Positions 7,946-16,921 are shown, counted from the stretch's first letter. The stretch is DNA of 29,242 nt from JABWBJ01 sp036507855 (GCA_036507855.1 DATCIJ010000193.1:1-29242); one strand, 5' to 3'. The notes: generated by a model from the letters alone, not told the origin. Made by a program: numbers and translations.

Positions 7946-8040
7946 AGCGATCAGCGATCAGCGATCAGCCTCCAGCGCTCAGAACTCAGCACCAGCTCCA
8001 GTCCCAGCAAATCGCTCTAGCACCCAGAACTAACAACTCA
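7946..8040. repeat. 7-bp tandem array between paaB and paaC
   Basis: Three exact AGCGATC copies (7946-7966) are followed by diverged heptads of the form AGnnnnC up to 7987. Irregular 6-bp and longer units starting with AG then continue to about 8040, just before the paaC ATG. This array fills most of the 114-bp gap between two genes whose products act in one complex. Confidence 0.7.
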
Positions 8041-8044
8041 GCGG

Positions 8045-8791
8045 ATGTCCCTGACTGCCTTCCTCCTTCGCCTGGGCGACGATCGCCTGATCCTCGGCCA
8101 TCGCCTCTCCGAGTGGTGCGGCCATGGGCCAATCCTCGAGGAAGACATCGCGCTGGCCAACATGTCGCTCGACCTCATCGGCCAGGCGAACCTCCTGCTG
8201 GAGCTGGCTGGAAAGGCGGAGGGGCAGGCGAGGACCGCCGACACGCTCGCCTATTTCCGCGAAGCGGTTGATTTCCGGAACGCGCTGATCATGGAGCTTC
8301 CCCGCGGTGATTTCGCGTTCACCATGGCGCGTCAGTTCCTGGTTTCCGTCTTCGAGGTCCTGCATCTCGAGCGCTTGCAGACATCAAAGCATGGCACTCT
8401 CGCCGGCATCGCCGCCAAGGCGTACAAGGAAACGCGATACCATGCCCGTCACAGCGCCGACTGGATGCTGAAGCTCGGTGACGGGATCGCGGAGAGCCAT
8501 CAGCGGGTGCAGGCCGCGTTGGACGAGCTCTGGCGGTTCACGGGCGAGCTATTCGAATCGGATGACCTGGAACGTGGGTTCGTGACTCAGGGGATTGCCG
8601 TCGATCGCGAGGCCCTGCGCGCGCCGTGGCGTGCCGAAGTAGCGCACGTGCTGACAGCTGCAACGCTCACCGTGCCTGACGACGGCTTCATGCAGCGCGG
8701 CGGACGGGAAGGCCGCCATACCGAGCATCTCGGCCACCTGCTGGCGGAGATGCAGATTGTCGCCCGTTCATTTCCGGGGGCGGAGTGGTAA
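8045..8791 (+). CDS. paaC: 1,2-phenylacetyl-CoA epoxidase, structural subunit PaaC
   Basis: A 248-residue ferritin-like protein that pairs with PaaA. Diagnostic stretches are LGHRLSEWCGHGPILEEDIA, SLDLIGQANLLLELAG and AKAYKETRYHARHSADWMLK, the last being a strong PaaC marker. The C-terminus reads GREGRHTEHLGHLLAEMQ, another family signature. It starts at ATG 8045 right after the heptad array. The exported esterase gene begins 4 bases after the TAA stop, so the next start probably relies on translational coupling. Confidence 0.95.
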   Translation: MSLTAFLLRLGDDRLILGHRLSEWCGHGPILEEDIALANMSLDLIGQANLLLELAGKAEGQARTADTLAYFREAVDFRNALIMELPRGDFAFTMARQFLVSVFEVLHLERLQTSKHGTLAGIAAKAYKETRYHARHSADWMLKLGDGIAESHQRVQAALDELWRFTGELFESDDLERGFVTQGIAVDREALRAPWRAEVAHVLTAATLTVPDDGFMQRGGREGRHTEHLGHLLAEMQIVARSFPGAEW

Positions 8792-8795
8792 TGTC

Positions 8796-10325
8796 ATGAC
8801 CATGAAAAGAGCTCGGGTCCTCTTCCTTCTCGCGCTGGTGCCGGTGGTGGCCGTGGCGCAGGCGCTGCCTAACGCCAATTCCCTCCGCGTCGGTTACAAT
8901 GCGCGGAAGAACCGCGTGAACCCGCAAGGTGAACTCCGGCTGCGTCTGGATTCGGTCGACCGCGCCGTCGCCGAGGCCGTCAGGCTCGGCCAGCTGGGTG
9001 AACTGCGACGTCAGATTGCCAAGGGCCTGACGTTGCTCGACGGCGAGGAGTGGACGCCTGCGCTCGACTACCACGGTTCACTCGTGCTCCGAAGCGATCG
9101 GACCATCCTCGATGGCTCGAAACCGTGGTCGATGCGACTGGAACAGATTTATGCGCCGGCGATCGTGCTCAGCCCGTCCATCGCCGCGACGGTATCGATT
9201 CGACCGCGCCCTGCTGGACGGCAGGGAGACTCGCTTCCAGCAGCTCGAGTGCTCGCCACGGTCGATGGGTTGGCTCGTGACCTGCGTGAATCCCCGTTTC
9301 TTGTGGAGCTGGACTTGTCGGGCGTCGGCGATGGCGCGCACCAGGTGGAGCTGGAGGTGTTCGACGGCACCACGTCGCTGGGCACCGCGAGGCTCGGCGT
9401 GGTCATTCACCATGGCCTGGACTCCAGGCTCTCAGCGCTCGAGGCGGCGGCGACGACCGTGTCCGACGGGGTGCGGGCCGACGTGCTGTATCCAGTCGAC
9501 TACATTCGCAACGTGAATCGGGGCCGCGCCGCCATCGGTACCTTCAGGGTCGCAGCCGAACTTGCGTCGGCAGAAGACATCGCGGCTGCGGCCAGGGCAC
9601 GGAAGGACCCGTTCGATGGCCGAACCGGTGACATGGAGCGCCACTACAGCCTCGCGGGTGCCAATGAGGTCATGCCGTATCGCGTCTACGTACCTACCAC
9701 GTATAAAGGCCGCCCGACACCACTCGTGATTGCGCTGCACGGCCTGGGTGTTACCGAGGATTCCTTCTTCGATTCCTACGAGGGGTTGCCGCCGCAGCTC
9801 GCTGAGAAGTACGGATTCCTCCTGGCAGCGCCACTGGGATTCCGCGTTGACGGCTTTTACGGATCTGCCATCATGGGCGAGACCGATGCCGCATCGAGGC
9901 GCAAGATCGAACTGAGCGAGAAAGACGTGCTCGAGGTCGTGCGCATGATGCGCGCGCTGTACCAGGTGGACACGGCGCGCGTCTACCTCATTGGCCACTC
10001 GATGGGTGCGATCGGCACGTGGCACCTCGCGGCGAAGTACCCCGACCTCTGGGCTGGAGTCGCGGCGTTTTCCGGAGTCGGTTCGCCGGCCAGCGCCGAA
10101 CGCATGAAAGCCATTCCGCAGTTCGTGGTGCATGGCGACGCCGACGGCACCGTGAATGTGTCGGGTTCCCGCACCATGGTGGCCGCAATGAACAAACTGG
10201 GGATGACGGTCACGTACATCGAAGTGCCTGGCGGCGGGCACAACGACGTCGTTGTGCCAAACCTGGCCAAGGCGTTCGAGTTCCTGGCGTCGCAGCAGAA
10301 GGCCGCCGGGGCGGCCGGGCGCTAG
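8796..10325 (+). CDS. Exported serine hydrolase (alpha/beta fold, esterase/peptidase type)
   Basis: A 509-residue protein with a signal peptide (MTMKRARVLFLLALVPVVAV, cleavage probably after AVA or AQA, residues 21-23). Residues 25-280 form a poorly conserved N-terminal region. Residues 290-500 are an alpha/beta hydrolase domain with LVIALHGLG near the oxyanion hole, nucleophile S402 in GHSMG, acid D448 or D450 in VHGDADGTVN, and H482 in PGGGHND. This resembles the COG4099/PHB-depolymerase-like esterases. The start is ATG 8796 or 8802; both give the same signal peptide. It is odd here: it sits between paaC and paaD with 4-bp and 10-bp gaps, although the phenylacetate enzymes are cytoplasmic. 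It could release phenylacetate or related acids from esters outside the cytoplasm, which is speculation. Confidence 0.85.
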   Translation: MTMKRARVLFLLALVPVVAVAQALPNANSLRVGYNARKNRVNPQGELRLRLDSVDRAVAEAVRLGQLGELRRQIAKGLTLLDGEEWTPALDYHGSLVLRSDRTILDGSKPWSMRLEQIYAPAIVLSPSIAATVSIRPRPAGRQGDSLPAARVLATVDGLARDLRESPFLVELDLSGVGDGAHQVELEVFDGTTSLGTARLGVVIHHGLDSRLSALEAAATTVSDGVRADVLYPVDYIRNVNRGRAAIGTFRVAAELASAEDIAAAARARKDPFDGRTGDMERHYSLAGANEVMPYRVYVPTTYKGRPTPLVIALHGLGVTEDSFFDSYEGLPPQLAEKYGFLLAAPLGFRVDGFYGSAIMGETDAASRRKIELSEKDVLEVVRMMRALYQVDTARVYLIGHSMGAIGTWHLAAKYPDLWAGVAAFSGVGSPASAERMKAIPQFVVHGDADGTVNVSGSRTMVAAMNKLGMTVTYIEVPGGGHNDVVVPNLAKAFEFLASQQKAAGAAGR

Positions 10326-10335
10326 GCGATTCGTG

Positions 10336-10830
10336 ATGCGCGCGCGCGACGAGTTCTGGACCGCCGTCGGCGAGGTCCTCGACCCCGAGGTGCCGGTGCT
10401 GAGCGTGGTCGATCTCGGGATCGTACGGGACGTGCGCGAGGAAGGCGATACGGTGGTCGTGGACGTGACCCCGACCTACTCCGGATGTCCGGCGATGCGC
10501 GTGATCGAGAACGACATCACCGAAGCACTTCACCGGGCCGGCGCAAAAAACGTGCGTGTCAACACCGTGTTTCATCCGGTCTGGACCACCGACTGGATCA
10601 GCCCCGACGCGCGCGAGCGGTTGCGTGCCTATGGCATCGCGCCGCCGTCCGGCTCGGCCCCTGTCGCAACCGGGTTGGTTTCCCTCCAACGCGGCGCCGA
10701 GGTCGTGGCATGCCCGCGCTGTGGATCGCGCCGGACGGAACTGCGCAGCGAGTTTGGCTCGACGGCCTGCAAGGCTATCTACTACTGCACCGCCTGCTCG
10801 GAGCCGTTCGAGTACCTGAAGGCGATCTGA
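10336..10830 (+). CDS. paaD: Phenylacetate pathway Fe-S assembly protein PaaD
   Basis: A 164-residue PaaD. Residues 4-85 are a MIP18/DUF59-like domain with DPEVPVLSVVDLGIVRDV and the conserved cysteine in TYSGCPAM (C51). The C-terminal part carries a zinc-ribbon-like set of cysteines: C126 and C129 in CPRC, C145, and C151 and C154 in CTAC. PaaD proteins are thought to help install the Fe-S cluster of the PaaE reductase. Its presence without paaE in the window suggests the reductase gene lies elsewhere. I chose ATG 10336, 10 bases after the esterase stop. It ends 9 bases from the stop of the convergent efflux-pump gene, leaving no room for a terminator. Confidence 0.93.
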   Translation: MRARDEFWTAVGEVLDPEVPVLSVVDLGIVRDVREEGDTVVVDVTPTYSGCPAMRVIENDITEALHRAGAKNVRVNTVFHPVWTTDWISPDARERLRAYGIAPPSGSAPVATGLVSLQRGAEVVACPRCGSRRTELRSEFGSTACKAIYYCTACSEPFEYLKAI

Positions 10831-10839
10831 AAAGCCCCG

Positions 10840-13800
10840 TCAGTCTCCCTCGCCCAGCTGGAGACCCGATTCCTTCCGCTCCAGCTCGATCTCCCGGACC
10901 CGTTGGTCGGTGACGAAGAACCGTCGCACACGGCGGCCGAAGCCATCCATGTAGGTGTACGCCACCGGCACGACCACGAGGGTCAGCAGCGTGGACGTGA
11001 TCAGTCCCCCGATCACCGCGCGCGCCATCGGTGCCCGGAATGCGCCGCCCTCGCCTAACGCCAGCGCGACGGGGAGCATGCCCGCGATCATCGCCATGGT
11101 CGTCATGATGATGGGCCGCAACCGCACCGCTCCCGCCTCGACCAGGGCCTTGGTGCGCTCCATGCCTTCCCGGCGGCGCGCGTTGGCATTGTCGATGAGC
11201 AGGATGGCGTTCTTGGTGACCAGCCCCATGAGCATGATCACGCCGATCATCGACATGATGTTCATGGTGCTGTTGGTGAGCAGCAGGGCCAGCAGCACGC
11301 CGACCAGCGAGAGCGGCAGCGAGAGCATGATCGCGAACGGCTGCGTCAGCGACTCGAACTGCGACGCGAGAATCAGGAAGATCAGGATCACGGCCAGCAT
11401 CAGCGATTCCAGCGCGTATCCGGCCGTCTCCGCCAGCTGCTCGGTCTGTCCGCCAAGGGCGATGCTGTAGCCAGGGGGTAGCACGATGCTGTCGAGCGCC
11501 TGCCGCAGGGTGGTGGACGCCTCGGAAATCGACACGCCCGCGACGTTGCTCGCGCCGATGGAAACGATGCGCTGCAGGTTCTTGCGGTCGATCTGCGCCG
11601 GAGCGGTCCCGGTGACGATCTTCGCGATGCTCCGCAGCGGCACCGTGGCCACGCCGCCAACGCCCCGCGCAGCGGTCGGCACGGGCACGGCGCCCAGGTC
11701 GCCCAGGCTCTGGCGTTGCTCCTCGGCCACCTGCACCACGACATCGCGTTCCTCGCCGGTCGGGTCCTCCCAGCGGGTGACCGTCTCGCCGGCCATGAGG
11801 GGGCGGAGCGTCGCGGAAATCGTGCTCAGGTCGACACCCACCTGGTTCGCGACGTCGCGATCCACCTCGATGCGGTACTCGGGCCGCGGCGTGCCGATCG
11901 ACGACCGGACGTCGGCGATGCCGGGCGCCGTGGCCAGGATGCGCATCGCTTCGTCCGATATGCGCTGGAGCTGGGCCGTTTCGGCGCCGCGTATCTCGAC
12001 CTGGAGTGGCGCCTGCGCGCCCCCGATGCCTTGTGGCACCAACACCGACGACCGTACGCCGAACACGGTCTGCATCCGCTCGCGCGCGGCGGCCATCAGT
12101 TCCTGCTGCGACTGGTTGCGGTCGTCAGGCGGGACCAGCTTCACGTACACGTCGCCGCTCTTCACCGTGCCCGTGGCGCCGGAGCCGATGGTCGCGAACG
12201 TGTAGGCGACCCCGGGAATCGACCGCAGCATCGACTCGATGTGGAGCGCCTTCTCGCGCGTGTAGTCGAGGCTCGACCCTTCGGGCGCCTCGAACTGCAC
12301 CACGAACTCGGACTGGTCGGTGTCCGGGGAGAAACTGCCGCCGATGAACGGCGTGAGCATGAGGGCGGCGATGAAACTGAGTGCGGCGAGGGCGAGCGTG
12401 GACTTGCGGTGCCCGAGCGCCCATCCGATGACGCCGCGGTACCGATGGGCCAACCGGTCGAACGCCCGGTTGAAGCTGGCGATCGTGCGCGTGATCGGAT
12501 TCCGCGTCTCGTGCCCCGTGTGCGGGTTCACTCCCCACCACGCGCTCAGCATCGGCGTGAGCGTGAAGGAGACGAAGAGCGACACCAGCACTGCCCAGGC
12601 TACCGTTATGCCGAAGGCGAAGAAGAAGCGCCCGATGATCCCACGCATGAACGCGACGGGGACGAAGACCGCGACGATCGACAGGGTTGTCGCCATGACC
12701 GCCAGCACGATCTCCCGGGTCCCGCCGGCGGCCGCGGTGAAGTGATCCTGCCCCATCTCCCGGTGCCTGACGATGTTCTCGATCACCACGATCGCGTCGT
12801 CGATCAGGATGCCGATCGAGAGCGACAGCGCCATCAGCGTGAGCACATTGAGCGTGAAGCCCATCGCGCCCATCACGATGAACGACGAGATCACCGAGAC
12901 CGGCAGCGCCAGTGACGTGATCGCGGTCGCCTTCCAGTCGTTCAGGAAGAGCATGACGATGAGCACCGTGAGGAGGGCGCCCAGGATCAGCTCGTGAATG
13001 ACGTCGGTGATCGAGTTCCGGATGAACGTCGAGTTGTCGCGAACCACCCGGAGAGACGTCCCGGGCGGCAGAGTGCTCTCCAGTTGGGTGAGCGTGGCCT
13101 TCACGCCGTCCGCGACTTCCACGGTGTTCGCTCCGGAGACCTTCAGGATGTCGATCGCCAGCGCCCGCGAGCCGTCGAGGAGAGCCAGCGAGCGTTCCTC
13201 GGGGCTTCCATCCTCCACCGTGGCGACGTCGCGCACCCGGACCGGCTCGCCGCCCCGCATGGTGACGATGACGTCGGCGAACTGCGCCGGTGTCTCGATG
13301 CGCCCCGCGACACGCACCAGTTGCTCGGCGGCGCCGCGTCGCGTCCGGCCGGCCGGGACCTCGACGTTCTGGCGGCCCAGCGCCGCCATGACCTCCGGCA
13401 CCGTGACGCCTAACGCCTGCAACCGGTCCGGGCGCAGGAAAACGCGAACCTCGCGCTCCGCGCCGCCGGTCACGCGCACCTCGCCCACGCCATTCACGGC
13501 CTCCAGCCGCCGGCGCAGCGCCTCCTCGGCCAGCGTCGTCAGCTGGACGATGGGGATCGTGGTCGAAGCGAGCGCCAATGAAATGATCGGCTGCGCTGCG
13601 GGGTCGAGCTTCTGCACGACCGGCGGATCGATGTCGTCGGGCAGGGTGCGGCGAATGCCCTCGATCTTGCTGCGGATATCTTGCGCCGCCGCGTCCACCT
13701 CGCGCCCCAGCTCGAACTCGATGATGATCTGCGACACGCCTTCGAGCGAGACCGACGTGATGTTCCGGACTCCTTCGACCGGGTTGAACGCCTCCTCCAT

Positions 13801-14016
13801 CGGACGCGTGATCTCCTGTTCCACGCCCTCGGCGCTCGCGCCGGGGAGGGTTGTCTGCACGGTGACGATCGGGAGGTCGATGGCCGGGAACTGGTCGATC
13901 GGCAGGCGCCGGTAGCTGAAGACGCCGAGGACCACCAGGCCGAGCATGATCATCGCGGTGAAGACCGGACGTCGGATCGCGACGCCACTCAGCCCTCCAC
14001 CTGACGAGTGCGCCAT
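10840..14016 (-). CDS. RND efflux pump inner-membrane transporter (AcrB/HAE1 family)
   Basis: A 1058-residue proton-driven drug or solvent exporter, the usual length for the family. The N-terminus has RRPVFTAMIMLGLVVLGVFS as first membrane helix. Two periplasmic blocks follow, each preceding a membrane bundle. TM4 carries the proton-relay pair in SIGILIDDAIVVIEN (D406, D407). The second bundle contains QFESLTQPFAIMLSLPLSLV and MGLVTKNAILLIDNANARR. The gene begins directly after the adaptor stop (TAG then ATG, no gap), so translation is coupled. It lies on the strand opposite the paa genes and splits the paa cluster. No outer-membrane factor (TolC-like) gene accompanies it here. The substrate is unknown. 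Confidence 0.94.
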   Translation of the reverse strand: MAHSSGGGLSGVAIRRPVFTAMIMLGLVVLGVFSYRRLPIDQFPAIDLPIVTVQTTLPGASAEGVEQEITRPMEEAFNPVEGVRNITSVSLEGVSQIIIEFELGREVDAAAQDIRSKIEGIRRTLPDDIDPPVVQKLDPAAQPIISLALASTTIPIVQLTTLAEEALRRRLEAVNGVGEVRVTGGAEREVRVFLRPDRLQALGVTVPEVMAALGRQNVEVPAGRTRRGAAEQLVRVAGRIETPAQFADVIVTMRGGEPVRVRDVATVEDGSPEERSLALLDGSRALAIDILKVSGANTVEVADGVKATLTQLESTLPPGTSLRVVRDNSTFIRNSITDVIHELILGALLTVLIVMLFLNDWKATAITSLALPVSVISSFIVMGAMGFTLNVLTLMALSLSIGILIDDAIVVIENIVRHREMGQDHFTAAAGGTREIVLAVMATTLSIVAVFVPVAFMRGIIGRFFFAFGITVAWAVLVSLFVSFTLTPMLSAWWGVNPHTGHETRNPITRTIASFNRAFDRLAHRYRGVIGWALGHRKSTLALAALSFIAALMLTPFIGGSFSPDTDQSEFVVQFEAPEGSSLDYTREKALHIESMLRSIPGVAYTFATIGSGATGTVKSGDVYVKLVPPDDRNQSQQELMAAARERMQTVFGVRSSVLVPQGIGGAQAPLQVEIRGAETAQLQRISDEAMRILATAPGIADVRSSIGTPRPEYRIEVDRDVANQVGVDLSTISATLRPLMAGETVTRWEDPTGEERDVVVQVAEEQRQSLGDLGAVPVPTAARGVGGVATVPLRSIAKIVTGTAPAQIDRKNLQRIVSIGASNVAGVSISEASTTLRQALDSIVLPPGYSIALGGQTEQLAETAGYALESLMLAVILIFLILASQFESLTQPFAIMLSLPLSLVGVLLALLLTNSTMNIMSMIGVIMLMGLVTKNAILLIDNANARRREGMERTKALVEAGAVRLRPIIMTTMAMIAGMLPVALALGEGGAFRAPMARAVIGGLITSTLLTLVVVPVAYTYMDGFGRRVRRFFVTDQRVREIELERKESGLQLGEGD

Positions 14017-15135
14017 CTACTTGATCTCCCGCGGCGGGGTCACGGCCGAGTCCGAGGCGACCGTCACGGCCAGGCCGTTCGCCGCACCCACCACCGGGCG
14101 GGCGAGGATGCGATCGGTGGCGGTGATTCCCGACGTCACGGCGACGAGCCCGAGCGCCTCGTCGCGTGCGCCTAACGTGATCTGGCGAAGGACCAGCTTG
14201 CCATTGTCGATGACGAACACCCTGGCCTGTCCCGCGCTGTCGCTGACCGCCGCGATGGGGATCGCGACACCCTTGACGGCGCGGCCGGTGAGGACGCGTC
14301 CCCGGGCGAACTGGCCGGCCACGATACGACCGCCCGGATTGGCGAGCTGGGCGGCGATACCGACCTGGCGCGTGCCGGGATCGGCGCGCGGGTCGATGCG
14401 GGCTACCCGGCCGCGGAGCGCCTGGCCGGGCAGCGCATCCAGCGTGAAGGTGACCGGCGAGCCCACGTGGACTCGCATCGCCTCATCGACGCCGACCTGC
14501 GCCTGCAGCTCGAGCGTGCCGATGTCCACGACCTCGAGCAGTCGGTCGCCGTCCTTGACAGCCTCACCTTCCTCGACGATGCGCGCGCTCACCACGCCGT
14601 CGATCGGCGATGTTATGGACGTGCGCGTCTCCGCTTCGCCCGCGGCGGCCAGTTGCGCCCTCGCGGCCGCGAGCTGAGCAGCGGCGGCCTGGTTCGCTGC
14701 CTCGCTGGAGCGAAGCTCGATGTCCGAGATGGCGCCGGCGGCCTGGAGGCGCCTCGCCGATTCCAGGCGCTGGGTTGAGAGCGCAAGCGCCGCCTCCGCG
14801 GAGGCCACCGCGGCTCGGGCAGAAGCGGCCTGGCCGCGGATCCCCTCGGCTTCTATCTCGACCAGGACCTGGCCCCTCGCAACGCGGGACCCGCGATCCA
14901 CATGGATGCGGCGGAGTCTGCCGATGACCTGGGATTTGATGATGACTGTCTGGGCAGGCTCGAGCGATCCGCTCATGCTGACGCCTTCCACGAGTTCCAT
15001 CTCGCGCGCGGTGGCGATGTCGGAAGGGGTGAGCGTAACGGCGGCCAGCGGCGCCGCGGACTTGGCCTCGGGTTCGCGTCCGCCACAGGCCGCGAGGACC
15101 GCCAGCAGCACGAGTCGTGTGGCTCGGCCCGTCAT
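14017..15135 (-). CDS. RND efflux periplasmic adaptor (membrane fusion protein), lipoprotein
   Basis: A 372-residue adaptor. Starting at the ATG at 15135-15133 gives a clear lipoprotein signal, MTGRATRLVLLAVLAAC, with lipobox LAAC (C17). The frame is open for another 91 codons upstream, but those lack a signal and homology. After it come a beta-barrel strand, a lipoyl-like half (SQVIGRLRRIHVDRGSRVARG), an Ala-rich coiled-coil hairpin of about 80 residues (LVEIEAEGIRGQAASARAAV onward), the second lipoyl half (SPIDGVVSARIVEEGEAVKDG), and membrane-proximal domains. It should link the pump to an outer-membrane channel. Confidence 0.92.
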   Translation of the reverse strand: MTGRATRLVLLAVLAACGGREPEAKSAAPLAAVTLTPSDIATAREMELVEGVSMSGSLEPAQTVIIKSQVIGRLRRIHVDRGSRVARGQVLVEIEAEGIRGQAASARAAVASAEAALALSTQRLESARRLQAAGAISDIELRSSEAANQAAAAQLAAARAQLAAAGEAETRTSITSPIDGVVSARIVEEGEAVKDGDRLLEVVDIGTLELQAQVGVDEAMRVHVGSPVTFTLDALPGQALRGRVARIDPRADPGTRQVGIAAQLANPGGRIVAGQFARGRVLTGRAVKGVAIPIAAVSDSAGQARVFVIDNGKLVLRQITLGARDEALGLVAVTSGITATDRILARPVVGAANGLAVTVASDSAVTPPREIK

Positions 15136-15640
15136 GCCAGCACCGTGCAGCGGGTCTCGGTCAGGTAGCGCGTTCGTTTCTGACAGTGGGGCGTTTGGCG
15201 AATCGATCACGTTGGTGTGGAATCGGTCCATTCGGAAGGACGGTCTCGCACTCCCGCAATGGATTGGAGGGTGGCGAGGCGCCAGCGTCGCCAAGCAGGC
15301 GCAGAGTGTGGGGGGCGCTGCGGACGCGGCGGCCAGCATAAGTCGAAAGCCGCCGACGCGAACGGGTAGCGTTGAATGGTGAACGGGAACGAACGCTATT
15401 CTGTTCAACCAGTTCGTTCAAGACTGAAGCCTGAGCGATCGGCTTCGAAGGCATGGCGCCAGAGCTTACTGCAGCCGGAAGACCGTGAATCCGTCACTTT
15501 CGGCCCTGGCTCTCTCCTGCCACTGGAGTCGCGCTGGATTGATGGGGTGCGCGTTACCGGGATGGCGAAGATCAGTGCTTCATGCCCTATCCTCGGCGCG
15601 CTCGCAGGAACGGCGAACACGGATTGGAGGATGGCACCCT
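15136..15640. other. Non-coding spacer between the efflux operon and the GxxExxY gene
   Basis: 505 bp with no convincing gene. Both flanking genes read outward, so promoters for both should lie here. It holds the inverted repeat at 15387-15419, a smaller one (TGGCGA 15272-15277 / TCGCCA 15288-15293), and two heptad-like words (CTGAAGC, CTGAGCG) near 15424-15437. A TetR-type repressor gene often sits beside such pumps, but none is encoded here. Confidence 0.6.
15387..15419. promoter_or_regulatory. Candidate operator upstream of the efflux operon
   Basis: GAACGAAC (15387-15394) and GTTCGTTC (15412-15419) are perfect 8-bp inverted arms with 17 bp between. Inside and overlapping them, GTTCAA occurs twice in direct orientation (15403-15408 and 15416-15421). 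Clustered half-sites of this kind are typical for TetR-family control of RND pumps. It lies about 250 bp upstream of the adaptor start. This is inference from pattern only. Confidence 0.45.
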
Positions 15641-16117
15641 ATGGACGCGGCGACCCAGAGTAACGAGCGACCCGACACGGCTCATTACGGTGGAACCGGG
15701 AGCGCGGAACTTCTCCACGGCGATATCACCGGCGAGATCATCTCTGCCTTCTACTCGGTCTACAACGAACTCGGCTACGGCTTTCTCGAGTCAGTCTACG
15801 TGCGCGCGCTGGCGATCGAGCTGTTCCAGAGGCGAATGAATGTCTCCCGCGAGGTCCCGGTCACCGTGTACTACAAGGGTGTCACCGTTGGCACCTATCG
15901 CGCTGACCTCGTTGTCGCCGACAACGTCGTGGTCGAAGTCAAAGCGGGTGATCACGCGGTGGAGCACGACCGTCCCCAACTGCTCAACTACCTGCGCGCG
16001 TCAGGCAAGGAGGTTGGACTGTTGCTGCACTTCGGGCCGAGGGCCGTGCTGCGCCGCGTGATTCACACGAAAAAGTTGGGGGAGATGATCGTCCCCGTGA
16101 GTACTGAATCCGAGTGA
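15641..16117 (+). CDS. GxxExxY family protein (nuclease-like fold, function unknown)
   Basis: A 158-residue protein with the family-defining motif in YGFLESVYVRAL (GxxExxY). A PD-(D/E)xK-like core follows: D in TYRADLVV, then VVVEVKAGD giving the ExK pair. The C-terminal part includes QLLNYLRASGKEVGLLLHFG, which is standard for the family. The function is not established; the fold suggests nucleic-acid cleavage or a relic of it. I chose ATG 15641 because GGAGG lies about 10 bases upstream (15626-15630) and homology begins soon after; the frame stays open to 15485. It stands alone, convergent with the next gene. Confidence 0.85.
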   Translation: MDAATQSNERPDTAHYGGTGSAELLHGDITGEIISAFYSVYNELGYGFLESVYVRALAIELFQRRMNVSREVPVTVYYKGVTVGTYRADLVVADNVVVEVKAGDHAVEHDRPQLLNYLRASGKEVGLLLHFGPRAVLRRVIHTKKLGEMIVPVSTESE

Positions 16118-16245
16118 TCGCACTCCCTTCGACAAAGGTCGCAGTCCAGGAAGGCAGGCCGATGCGGTAAGCATGGCGACAGATACCACAGTCTTCGAGA
16201 AACGCATTGAACCCTCCCTTTCAGCTTGGAGGCACTCAATTCCAG

Positions 16246-16830
16246 CTATCGCATGCGCCTGGCGCAGAAGAATCCGGCCTCATCCGGCTCCCGATCACCG
16301 GTGAAGTCGACGATGATGCCGATGCCAGGTGAAGAGGTCCACATCCCACGGATCTCTGCCGCGGAGACCGAACGCACGTAGAGGCTGATGCCGCTCTTGG
16401 CGCCAAACTCGCCGAGTCGCAGGAACCCGTCCGACCAGAACACGCCCGGCGCATCAGCCGTTCGGCTGGCCATGCGCCGCCAAACCTCGCCGGTATCAGG
16501 CAGCGCGGCGTCGAAACTACCGACCAGGAACTGCTTCTGGGCGCGCCGCGCCGCCATGCCACGGCGGCGCGGAAGCGAGTCCTGGAGCCAGAGCGCCAAC
16601 TTTCCCGTGTGCTGTCGCGCGCTGACTCGGATGCTCGTCGTGTCGACCATGAGCACGTCGAAGGCGCCCGCGAGCTCCGTAACGCGAGTAGTATCGAATG
16701 GGGTCATCTGGGGTGCGGCGGCCGTGGCGCAAGACATCGGCGCGGAGCCGCCAGTCCCCTGGGCCGGCGCCAACGCCGAGACACAGGGCAGGGAAGCCAC
16801 CACGATGAGTAGTCCGGCCCTTCTCAGCAT
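16246..16830 (-). CDS. Hypothetical secreted protein
   Basis: A 194-residue protein I do not recognise with confidence. A signal peptide is clear (MLRRAGLLIVVASLPCVSAL, cleavage near APAQG, about residue 24). The mature part has just two cysteines, C34 near its start and C189 near its end, which could form a disulfide. Alternating hydrophobic stretches such as AGAFDVLMVDTTS, GKLALWLQ and GIGIIVDF suggest a small beta-barrel, perhaps lipocalin-like. That is a guess from the pattern. It follows the E1 gene on the same strand after 91 bp. Confidence 0.7.
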   Translation of the reverse strand: MLRRAGLLIVVASLPCVSALAPAQGTGGSAPMSCATAAAPQMTPFDTTRVTELAGAFDVLMVDTTSIRVSARQHTGKLALWLQDSLPRRRGMAARRAQKQFLVGSFDAALPDTGEVWRRMASRTADAPGVFWSDGFLRLGEFGAKSGISLYVRSVSAAEIRGMWTSSPGIGIIVDFTGDREPDEAGFFCARRMR

Positions 16831-16921
16831 TGGAACTCCCGACGGTGGGTTGCTTCACACTCGCTCATTGGCATCGCAGACGCAACATGGGGTCAGCCTC
16901 GTGACAACTGTTCGAGGCCCC

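Noticed and set aside
11716..12915. Long plus-strand open frame (about 400 codons) opposite the efflux-pump gene
   Set aside because: Its composition is Arg/Asp/His-rich with no recognisable motif, and it mirrors the strongly supported transporter; it is a GC-driven shadow.
15136..15408. Possible 91-residue N-terminal extension of the efflux adaptor
   Set aside because: Starting at 15135 yields a perfect lipoprotein signal with LAAC; the extension would bury it.
16118..16245. Terminator between the convergent GxxExxY and hypothetical genes
   Set aside because: I saw no stem of useful length followed by a T-run in these 128 bp.
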